DNA from: Piscinibacter gummiphilus
GTDB lineage: Bacteria > Pseudomonadota > Gammaproteobacteria > Burkholderiales > Burkholderiaceae_C
Assembly: GCF_032681285.1 (NCBI RefSeq)
Contig: NZ_CP136336.1
Span: forward strand, 1,227,001-1,291,000
Direction of reading: 5' to 3'
Length of the DNA: 64,000 bases
The stretch's first letter is position 1. Every line of letters starts with the position of its first letter. A model generated the notes under the pieces. It saw only the letters and a program-made list of their open reading frames with translations, was not told the DNA's origin and made no database searches. Both the position numbers and the translations under genes were made by a program. Shown here in pieces: positions 50,143 to 56,454 of this stretch.

Positions 50143-50181
50143 GCCTCGGTGGCGAAATTGGTAGACGCGCGGGACTCAAAA
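50143..50181 (+). pseudogene. 5' half of a tRNA-Leu(CAA), truncated after the anticodon loop
   Basis: The bases read as the start of a tRNA-Leu: acceptor strand GCCTCGG, D arm GGCGAAATTGGTAGACGC, anticodon-stem strand CGGGA and loop CTCAAAA with anticodon CAA. The expected TCCCG strand, variable arm and T arm do not follow; the next bases are ATAGGGACTT. No matching 3' half (ending CCGAGGC) is seen within the window. The break falls exactly at the end of the anticodon loop, a favourite crossover site of tyrosine recombinases. Confidence 0.85.
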
Positions 50182-50374
50182 ATAGGGACTTCTACGTAGA
50201 TCTCGCTTGGGGCGATCGCCCGGCAAGCCGCATGGGACAAGGGTTTGAGGGTTCGACAGGCACTTGAGCGAGATGCCTGAATTTCGAGCTAGGAGCCAGC
50301 TGGGAGCCAGGACGATGCGACCTGGCGCCAAGCGCGGAGTAGCAGATAGTTGAAGTAGCATCGCATCGCGTCAT
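50182..50374. other. Non-coding stretch between the two tRNA-Leu genes
   Basis: This 193-bp piece holds no convincing gene. Next to the tRNA break are a second GGGACT (50185-50190, the first being 50171-50176) and a perfect 10-bp palindrome TCTACGTAGA (50191-50200). It may be the end of the mobile element or a recombinase-binding arm. No group I intron core or tRNA 3' half was found in it. Confidence 0.5.
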
Positions 50375-50696
50375 GCCCGAGTGGTGAAATTGGTAGACGC
50401 AGGGGACTCAGACCAAATTTGAGCCCTCCGGAGGAAACCCCGGAGGTGAAGCCCGTCAAACTCGGCGAAGGCCCTGGACGCGAGTCCGAGCTAATACCGA
50501 GCCAAGCCCTGGCGCCGAAAGGCGCCTCGGAAGGTGTAGAGAGCAGACGGCGGGCGCCTAAGGCCGAAAGGCTATGGTGAAGGCGTGCTCCAGCCCACGA
50601 ACGCCGTTTCATCGGAGACGGCGGCGGCGAAAGCCGAAGTGGGAAGAAAATCCCCCGCCGCAAGGCGTGCCGGTTCGATTCCGGCCTCGGGCACCA
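50375..50696 (+). tRNA. tRNA-Leu(CAA) interrupted by a group I intron
   Basis: Exon 1 is 50375-50409 and exon 2 is 50647-50696. Joined, they form an 85-nt class II tRNA. Acceptor GCCCGAG pairs with CTCGGGC, anticodon stem GGGGA with TCCCC, loop CTCAAAA gives anticodon CAA, variable arm is CGCCGCAAGGCG, T arm GCCGG-TTCGATT-CCGGC, and CCA is encoded. The split is between C34 and A35, the same position as the intron of cyanobacterial tRNA-Leu(UAA). The gene lies just left of the conjugation operon and to the right of a broken tRNA-Leu(CAA), so it may be the only source of this tRNA here. Confidence 0.93.
50410..50646 (+). ncRNA. Group I self-splicing intron in tRNA-Leu(CAA)
   Basis: A 237-nt intron without an ORF. 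Core elements match the small tRNA introns known from Azoarcus tRNA-Ile. P is near 50455-50470 (GTCAAACTCGGCGAAG), Q near 50493-50506 (AATACCGAGCCAAG), R near 50538-50560 (GTAGAGAGCAGACGG) and S near 50581-50592. P7 pairs GAGCA (50541-50545) with TGCTC (50586-50590). P1 pairs exon CTC with intron GAG (50421-50423), P2 ends in a GAAA loop, and P10 can form between exon 2 AAAA and ATTT. The last intron base is G, as required. The splice-site pair is C-G rather than the usual U-G. Confidence 0.92.
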
Positions 50697-50706
50697 ATTC
50701 GAAGAC

Positions 50707-50737
50707 CGCCCCTGTTAACGCAGGGGCGATTTTTTTG
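50707..50737 (+). terminator. Intrinsic terminator after tRNA-Leu
   Basis: CGCCCCTG and CAGGGGCG form an 8-bp stem with a 6-nt loop, followed by ATTTTTTT. It lies 10 bp past the tRNA 3' end and 15 bp before the end of the oppositely oriented trb operon. Confidence 0.88.
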
Positions 50738-50751
50738 GAGCAAGAGATTTC

Positions 50752-50979
50752 TTACTGTCGTTTCTGCGGCTGCGATCGAAATCCTCGATCCCTCGCCATG
50801 AACGCCTCCAGCATGTGCGGCGCCAGCGCCGCCGCATCCACCCGCTCGCCATACGTCTGCGCATGCACCGCCGCATAGCGATCCAGCGTCGCCTTCAGCT
50901 CCGCCGACAAGGTGATGGTCAGCTTGACGCTCTCGGTCTTCGGCAGCGGCCCCAGCCGCAGCTTCCTCGCCGTGCTCAT
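50752..50979 (-). CDS. DUF2274 protein at the end of the trb operon
   Basis: A 75-residue protein starting MSTARKLRLGPLPKTESVKL and containing LTITLSAELKATLDRYAAVHAQ, a helix-rich sequence reminiscent of ribbon-helix-helix antitoxin-like proteins. DUF2274 members are regularly found right after trbI in Tn4371-type elements; their role is unknown. Its ATG overlaps the trbI stop by 4 nt (ATGA). Confidence 0.85.
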   Translation of the reverse strand: MSTARKLRLGPLPKTESVKLTITLSAELKATLDRYAAVHAQTYGERVDAAALAPHMLEAFMARDRGFRSQPQKRQ

Positions 50980-52280
50980 TGCGCCCCCCCCCTGTTGAAG
51001 AACATCGGCTGATACGGCCGCAGCACCAGGTCCCGGCTCACGATCACCCGCACCGGCAGCCCCGGTCGCGCCGTCAGCGTCGGCTGGATGTTCATGTTCT
51101 TGCGGGTCACCTCCTGCCCCACCTGGTTCACGCTGTCTTGCAGCCCGTCGCGCCCGGCGATCACGATGCGGTTGCCATCGGTGCGGTTCGCCGGCGCTGC
51201 CAGCTCGGCGCCGATGCCCAGCAGTGTCGTGAGCGCTGCACCCGCCAGGACCCGATCCCAGTGCCAGTCCACGCCGTCCTCCAGCCCGGCGTTGCCCGCG
51301 GGATCGGTGCCCACGAGGTTGTCCAGGGCGAGCGAGGAGGTGTCCGGCAGGATGATGCGGTTCCACACCACCTGCACCCGGCGCTGCCCGTAGCTCATCT
51401 GGCTGTTGTACTTGCCCAGGATGCGCGAGCTCTGCGGAATCAGCAAGTATCTGCCCGTGGCCGTGTCGTAGACCGGCTCCGTGACGGTCGCGATCACGTC
51501 GCCCGGCAGGTCAGACTGGATGCCAGTCACCAGCGCGCCGGCGATCACCGTGCCGGCCATCACCTGGTACGGCGATGCCGGCAGCTTCAGGCTGCCGGAG
51601 TTGCGAGTTTCCGTATGTGCGGTTTTGAGGAAACCCTCTTTCTGATCCTGCCGGTTCTGCACCGCCGCCGGATCGCTGCTCGAGCCGCCCGCGCCGGATT
51701 GCGCCGCCGTCGATGCCAAGCCCGCCGCCATCGGGTTGAAGGCCGCCAGGCTGGAGCCGCCGGGATCGGAAGGCGCCACAGTCTCCCCTTTCCCCGGCGC
51801 CGCCGCGCGCTGCCCGCTCGACCGGAAGAACACCGACGAGGCCATCGCCTGCTCGGCCTCCTTGCGCAGCGCATCGCGTTCCGCCTGCGCCGGGTCATGC
51901 CCCGGCGGCGAGTAGCTCGCCACGGCCGGCCCTTGCGACTTCACGATGGCCGGGCCGAGGTCGCCCGGCAGCGGCGGCCCCAGTTCGGGCACCGGAGCCG
52001 GCCGCGCCGACGGCAGCTTCGAGTAGTCGGCCGGCAACTGCCCCAGCCCCTCCGATTTGGCCACCCGGTCCACGTTGTACAGCTCGGCAGGCTCGTTGCC
52101 CCTGCCGCGGAACCGGGGCTGCAGCGACCAGACCGTGGCGCCGAGCACGGCGGCGGCGAGCAAGCCGGCCAGCAGCGCCAGGGTGCGCCGGTTCAGCCGC
52201 GTCACCGGCCGCGGCTGCGCACGCAGCGCCACGGACTCGGGCGAGACCTTGCCGCCCGCCGCGTCCTGCCCTTCGCTCAC
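50976..52280 (-). CDS. trbI: Conjugal transfer protein TrbI (VirB10-like)
   Basis: A 434-residue protein of the VirB10/TrbI family, which spans inner and outer membranes and passes energy through the type IV secretion core. One membrane helix (~30-52, LALLAGLLAAAVLGATVWSL) is followed by a Pro/Ala-rich periplasmic region to ~215. The C-terminal domain then has YQVMAGTVIAGALVTGIQSDLPGDVIATV and GRYLLIPQSSRILGKYNSQMSYGQRRVQVVWNRI. It overlaps trbG by 4 nt. Confidence 0.95.
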   Translation of the reverse strand: MSEGQDAAGGKVSPESVALRAQPRPVTRLNRRTLALLAGLLAAAVLGATVWSLQPRFRGRGNEPAELYNVDRVAKSEGLGQLPADYSKLPSARPAPVPELGPPLPGDLGPAIVKSQGPAVASYSPPGHDPAQAERDALRKEAEQAMASSVFFRSSGQRAAAPGKGETVAPSDPGGSSLAAFNPMAAGLASTAAQSGAGGSSSDPAAVQNRQDQKEGFLKTAHTETRNSGSLKLPASPYQVMAGTVIAGALVTGIQSDLPGDVIATVTEPVYDTATGRYLLIPQSSRILGKYNSQMSYGQRRVQVVWNRIILPDTSSLALDNLVGTDPAGNAGLEDGVDWHWDRVLAGAALTTLLGIGAELAAPANRTDGNRIVIAGRDGLQDSVNQVGQEVTRKNMNIQPTLTARPGLPVRVIVSRDLVLRPYQPMFFNRGGAQ

Positions 52281-53305
52281 GACCCGCCTCCACGCGCGAT
52301 CCCATCGGTGCGCTCGATGCGCACCACTTCGCCGCTCTTCTGGTCCTTGCCGCCGCCCAGGCGCAGCTCGGCCGCGCCGAACAGCCGATCCACGATGTAG
52401 TACGGCGAGCGGAAACGGTAGTTCACCAATTGCCCGTCGCCCCGCGCGCCGATCACGAAGAGCGGCGGCAGCTCGCCCTGCGCGATGCCGGCCGGGAACT
52501 GGATGTAGACCTTCTCGCCGTCGTCGAAGGCGCGCAACGGCTTCCAGGGCGGGCTGCTCCCGCTGATGGCATAGCGGAAGCGCAGCTTCTCCAGCGCCAG
52601 GCCCGCGTCCACCGGCGCGGCGGCCTGCGCCTGGCCGGCCTGCCGCTGCAGCGCCAGCATGCGGTCCTTCGGATACTCCCAGGACACCGAGGCCATCCAG
52701 GCCTTCTCCGTCGAGGTCAGCTCGACCAGGTAGGTGCGCCGGCTGGTCGTGATGACCAGGTTGGTCTTCAGGCCCGTGCGCGTGGGCTTGATCATCACGT
52801 TGACCCGGCGCGCGTCACCGTCACCGCTGGACGTGTCGCCCACGATCCAGCGCACCGTGTCGCCCGCGGCCACCGTCACCAGTTCCTCGCCGGGCTGCAG
52901 CGAGATCACCGTCACGCGCCCCACGGCCGCGTAGACCTGGTACAGCGCCCCCTCGCTGAAGGGCCAGACCTGGATCGCGTTGACGTAGCCCTCGCGCGTG
53001 GGCGCGACGCGCGCCTCCGCGTTGGCCTTCGAGACCCTGACCTTCTCGTCAGGCGATTCCGGCGGGGACCTGGCAGCGTCCGTGTTCCCGTCTGGCAGCG
53101 GCTTCATCTGCCCCGGCATCGGCAGCACCTTCGGCACCTCCACCACTTCCACCGGCTTCGGCGGCTCGAGCAGTGGCTGTGCTGCAGCAGGAGCAGGTTC
53201 GTCGAGGGAGACGGCCGGCGGCGACTTGCCCCGCGAGGCACAGCCGGCCATGAAGGCCACGGCCAGCAGCGCCGTGGATACGGAAACACGGATGCGTGCA
53301 TTCAT
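52277..53305 (-). CDS. trbG: Conjugal transfer protein TrbG (VirB9-like)
   Basis: A 342-residue secreted protein with a lipoprotein-type signal (LLAVAFMAGCAS, lipobox MAGC). VirB9/TrbG forms part of the outer-membrane core of the type IV secretion channel. Family stretches are YQVYAAVGRVTVISLQPGEELVTVAAGDTVRW, NLVITTSRRTYLVELTS and FRYAISGSSPPWKPLRAFDDGEKVYIQFPAG. It is 4 nt overlapped with trbF and trbI. Confidence 0.95.
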   Translation of the reverse strand: MNARIRVSVSTALLAVAFMAGCASRGKSPPAVSLDEPAPAAAQPLLEPPKPVEVVEVPKVLPMPGQMKPLPDGNTDAARSPPESPDEKVRVSKANAEARVAPTREGYVNAIQVWPFSEGALYQVYAAVGRVTVISLQPGEELVTVAAGDTVRWIVGDTSSGDGDARRVNVMIKPTRTGLKTNLVITTSRRTYLVELTSTEKAWMASVSWEYPKDRMLALQRQAGQAQAAAPVDAGLALEKLRFRYAISGSSPPWKPLRAFDDGEKVYIQFPAGIAQGELPPLFVIGARGDGQLVNYRFRSPYYIVDRLFGAAELRLGGGKDQKSGEVVRIERTDGIARGGGS

Positions 53306-54006
53306 GGCTTGGCTCCTGAGGAGGCATCGAGTTCACGGGTCCACGACAGAGCGTTGACGTAGATGCCCAGGGGGTTCTTGCGCAGCCGCTCCTCGGTGCG
53401 CGGCGGCTGCAGCACGATCGACAGCACGGCCGTCCAGTGCTCCAGCCCGGCGGCCTCGCCGTTGACGTAGCGCCGCTCGGTCCAGCGCACCTGGAAGGAC
53501 GACTCGCTGGCGCGCACGATGCTGTTGACCTGCACCGTGACCGTTTCCTGCCCGATGCGCGAGAACGGGTCGTTGGCGCGGGCGTGGTCGTTCAGCGCGG
53601 CCGCGCCCCGGTCGGTGGTGTAGTCGTAGGCGTCGAGCCAGTTCTGGCGCACGACGACCGGGTCGATGGAGAGGGACCGCACCAGCGTGACGAAGCGCGC
53701 GAGGTGGTGCGCGATCTGCGCATCGCCGGGTTGATAGGGCGTCGCGGCCTCGCCCACCGCCCGCACCTGCCCGGCCTGGTCCACCTCGACCACATAGGGC
53801 GTCACGATGGACTGCGCCGAGCGCCAGACGAGGCCGCCAGCCATCAGCAACGCGAGCGTGAGGCAACCGAAGGCCATCAGCCGCCAGTTGCGGGCCTGCA
53901 CGCGGGCCGAGCCGATGCGCTCGTCCCAGGCCTGCCCGCCGGCCTGGTAGGGTGTGACCGGCGCGGGGGTGTCCGAGTACCGCACCAGGGGTCGCTTGAA
54001 TCGCAT
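53302..54006 (-). CDS. trbF: Conjugal transfer protein TrbF (VirB8-like)
   Basis: A 234-residue bitopic inner-membrane protein. One helix near 42-62 (LMAFGCLTLALLMAGGLVWRS) is followed by a periplasmic VirB8 domain with TPYVVEVDQAGQVRAVGEA, VRQNWLDAYDYTTDRGAAALNDHARANDPF and VQVNSIVRASESSFQVRWTERRY. VirB8 nucleates assembly of the channel. It lies 12 bp after trbL. Confidence 0.95.
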   Translation of the reverse strand: MRFKRPLVRYSDTPAPVTPYQAGGQAWDERIGSARVQARNWRLMAFGCLTLALLMAGGLVWRSAQSIVTPYVVEVDQAGQVRAVGEAATPYQPGDAQIAHHLARFVTLVRSLSIDPVVVRQNWLDAYDYTTDRGAAALNDHARANDPFSRIGQETVTVQVNSIVRASESSFQVRWTERRYVNGEAAGLEHWTAVLSIVLQPPRTEERLRKNPLGIYVNALSWTRELDASSGAKP

Positions 54007-54018
54007 GAGTGAGGTCCT

Positions 54019-55395
54019 TTATGAACTGGAGTCGTCGCGCAGGCTGGGCCCGGCCCCACCGCCGCCGTGATCACCCGAGCGCAGCACGTGCGCCGCGGTC
54101 GTGGCTGCATGCGCCGCCTGTTGCCGATGGCGCATGCGCTGCGCCCAGGCCGGCTCCGAGGCAGCGGACGGCGGGCCGCCTGCCTCTGCCGGAACACCGG
54201 ATGCCGACGCGGCAGCAGGCGCCGCAGCCCGAGCCACGAAGCCGGTCACCCGATCCTTGACCGCCTTGGCGCCGGCAGCCACGCGCTGGCCAGCCGCGCT
54301 CGCCCCGGTCTTCGCGACGTTGGCGAGACCCGTGCTAGCAGCGCGAACCGGACCTCCGGCCGAAGCAGCCGCGCCGGCCTGGTAGGCGGCCCTCGCGTCG
54401 CTGGTCAGCGATGAGGCCGCACGTCCTGCAGTAGCTGCGCCCCCAATGGCCGTTCGCGCGGCACCCGGCGCCATGCGCGCGCCGGCAGCAACGGCCGAAC
54501 CCGCGCCCGCCACGGCAGCAGTACCAGCGACGGCCAGCCCGCCCGCGCCGATCGCCGTGCCCGCCGCCGCACCGGCGCCGAGCTGCGGTGCTCCGGACAC
54601 CAGCCCCGTGGCGATCCCGGGTCCGAAGATGCCCAGCCCCAGCATAGCCAGGGACGCCAACATGACCACCAGCGCATGGTCGATCGAGGGGTCCGCCGCC
54701 GGCGCAGCCGTGAACTCGCCGAACAGCCCTGACCCGATCCCCACGATCACCGCCAGCACCAGCACCTTGATGCCCGAGGACACCACGTTGCCCAGCACCT
54801 TCTCGGCCAGGAACGAGGTCTTGCTCCAGAGGGCGAAGGGCACCAGCACGAAGCCGGCGAGCGTGGTCAGCTTGAACTCGATCAGCGTGACAAACAGCTG
54901 CACCGCCAGCACGAAGAAGGCCACGATCAGCATCAGCCAAGCGAAGAACAGCACGGCGATGGTGTCCAGGTGCGCGAACACCTCTGGGAAGCCCGTCATG
55001 GTCCCGATCTGCTCCATGATCGGCCGGCCGGCGTCGATGCCCACCCGCGCCAGGCGCCCGGGCTGCAGCAGCTGGCCCTGGGACAGCGAGGAGCCCGAGG
55101 CCTTCAGCCCCAGCCCGGCGAAGGAGTTGAAGACGATCGCCGCCAGCCGGTTGAAATTGCCCAGGATGTAGGCGAAGGCGCCCACGTAGAGCACCTTCCG
55201 GATCAGGCGCGCCATCACCTCGTCGCCCTGGCCCGAGGCGTGGCTCATGGCCCAGAACAGGCCCGCCAGCGTCATGTCGATCGCCACCAGGGTGGCCGTG
55301 AGGAACGCCACCTCGCCATGGAGCAGTCCGAAGCCCGAGTCGATGTAGCGCGAGAAGACGTCCAGGAAGCGGTCGACGACCCCGACGTCGTTCAT
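54019..55395 (-). CDS. trbL: Conjugal transfer protein TrbL (VirB6-like)
   Basis: A 458-residue polytopic membrane protein of the TrbL/VirB6 family: about six helices up to residue ~270, including LLHGEVAFLTATLVAIDMTLAGLFWAM and ALWSKTSFLAEKVLGNVVSSGIKVLVLAVIVGIGSGLF. The C-terminal ~190 residues are Ala/Gly-rich and disordered, common in TrbL and variable between elements. It forms the inner-membrane DNA path. Its ATG overlaps the exclusion-like gene stop. Confidence 0.94.
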   Translation of the reverse strand: MNDVGVVDRFLDVFSRYIDSGFGLLHGEVAFLTATLVAIDMTLAGLFWAMSHASGQGDEVMARLIRKVLYVGAFAYILGNFNRLAAIVFNSFAGLGLKASGSSLSQGQLLQPGRLARVGIDAGRPIMEQIGTMTGFPEVFAHLDTIAVLFFAWLMLIVAFFVLAVQLFVTLIEFKLTTLAGFVLVPFALWSKTSFLAEKVLGNVVSSGIKVLVLAVIVGIGSGLFGEFTAAPAADPSIDHALVVMLASLAMLGLGIFGPGIATGLVSGAPQLGAGAAAGTAIGAGGLAVAGTAAVAGAGSAVAAGARMAPGAARTAIGGAATAGRAASSLTSDARAAYQAGAAASAGGPVRAASTGLANVAKTGASAAGQRVAAGAKAVKDRVTGFVARAAAPAAASASGVPAEAGGPPSAASEPAWAQRMRHRQQAAHAATTAAHVLRSGDHGGGGAGPSLRDDSSS

Positions 55396-55676
55396 GGCGC
55401 CCTGTCCCCGGCTGGCGGTGGCGCCGGCTTCACCGGATCGCTCGCATAGGGCGATGGCGAGGGACGCATGAAGCGCTGGCGCGTGGCCTCAGCCACCGCG
55501 TTGCACTGCGCATCGCCGACCCTGGCGTGGTCCGCCTTGCAGGCTGCGCGCAGTTCCTTCAGCCGCTCGGGGTTGGCTACCAGCGACTCGACCGATTCAA
55601 TGCTGTCCACCGGCGAGGACTTCCCACAGGCGGCCAGCGCCAGCACCACAGCGATCACGATAAAGCGCCTTTTCAT
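55392..55676 (-). CDS. TrbK/EexN-type entry-exclusion lipoprotein
   Basis: A 94-residue lipoprotein: signal MKRRFIVIAVVLALAACGKS with lipobox LAAC, then SVESLVANPERLKELRAACKADHARVGDAQCNAVAEATRQRFM. Two cysteines (AACKAD and AQCNAV) are typical of the EexN/TrbK-alt family, which blocks entry of the same element into a cell already carrying it. It sits between trbJ and trbL, as in IncP trbK. ATG 55676 begins the signal peptide. Confidence 0.85.
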   Translation of the reverse strand: MKRRFIVIAVVLALAACGKSSPVDSIESVESLVANPERLKELRAACKADHARVGDAQCNAVAEATRQRFMRPSPSPYASDPVKPAPPPAGDRAP

Positions 55677-55686
55677 GCCGTCCTCT

Positions 55687-56454
55687 TCACGGATTGCCAT
55701 AGAAGTTCACGGTGTATGGCGTGTACGGCGTGCCGCTGCCCATGAAGCGCCGGCGCACCTCCCGGGCACGCTCCTGCACCGCCACCTGCCGCGCCTGCTC
55801 CAGCGCCACGGCGCGGTCCTGGGTGATCCGCAGCTGCTGTGCCTGGATCGACTGCTTGGCCTGCAGCGCCAGCAACTGGTTCGTCGCCTGCATGGCCTGC
55901 AGGGCCCCGGCCGCGGACTGGCTCCTGCCGACCACGTCGGCCAGCACGCCCTCGTCCTCGCCCAGGTTCTGGGACACCTGCGCCTGCATCCGCAAGGCGG
56001 TCTGCAGGCCGTCGAGCGTGTGCTTCCAACGCTCCCTCGCGTCCTGGGCCATCCGGTCGCCGCTCACCGTGGCGGCGTACTGCTCGGGATACAGTCGCTG
56101 GAACTCCCTGTCCATGGCCGCCACGTCGTAGGCCAGCCCCTTGGCCTGGGCGATCAGCCGCTGCGTGGCCGCCAGGTTGCCGCGCAGGCGGCTGACCACG
56201 CTGAACGGCAGGCTGGCGAGGTTGCGCGCCTGGTTCATCAGCATCTGCGATTCGTTCTGCAGCTGCTGCACCTGGTTGCTGATCTGCTCGAGCGTGTTGG
56301 CCGCCGTCATCATGTTCTGCATGAAGTTGGAGGCGTCGAACACGGTGTCGCCGATGCCGAAGATGGCGTGGGCCGGCTGCACGGCCCCGAGGGCCAGCGC
56401 GCCGGCAGCGGCCAGCGCAGCAACACGAGACTTGAGGAAGGACTTGCGTTTCAT
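55687..56454 (-). CDS. trbJ: Conjugal transfer protein TrbJ (VirB5-like)
   Basis: A 255-residue secreted protein. The signal peptide (KSRVAALAAAGALALGAVQPAHA) precedes a long helical region with ANTLEQISNQVQQLQNESQMLMNQARNLASLP and AMDREFQRLYPEQYA, characteristic of TrbJ. VirB5-type proteins are minor components at the pilus tip. The ATG at 56454 overlaps the trbE stop by 4 nt. Confidence 0.94.
   Translation of the reverse strand: MKRKSFLKSRVAALAAAGALALGAVQPAHAIFGIGDTVFDASNFMQNMMTAANTLEQISNQVQQLQNESQMLMNQARNLASLPFSVVSRLRGNLAATQRLIAQAKGLAYDVAAMDREFQRLYPEQYAATVSGDRMAQDARERWKHTLDGLQTALRMQAQVSQNLGEDEGVLADVVGRSQSAAGALQAMQATNQLLALQAKQSIQAQQLRITQDRAVALEQARQVAVQERAREVRRRFMGSGTPYTPYTVNFYGNP

Noticed and set aside
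50143..50181. A complete tRNA-Leu at this position
   Set aside because: Only the 5' strand up to the anticodon loop exists. The anticodon stem cannot close and no variable or T arm follows.
50182..50374. A second group I intron in the truncated tRNA-Leu
   Set aside because: No P/Q/R/S core or P7 pairing is found after the break, and no tRNA 3' half follows before the next tRNA.
50289..50663. 124-codon minus-strand frame across the intron-bearing tRNA
   Set aside because: It covers tRNA exons and ribozyme core sequence, which explain the conservation. The peptide has no recognisable domain.
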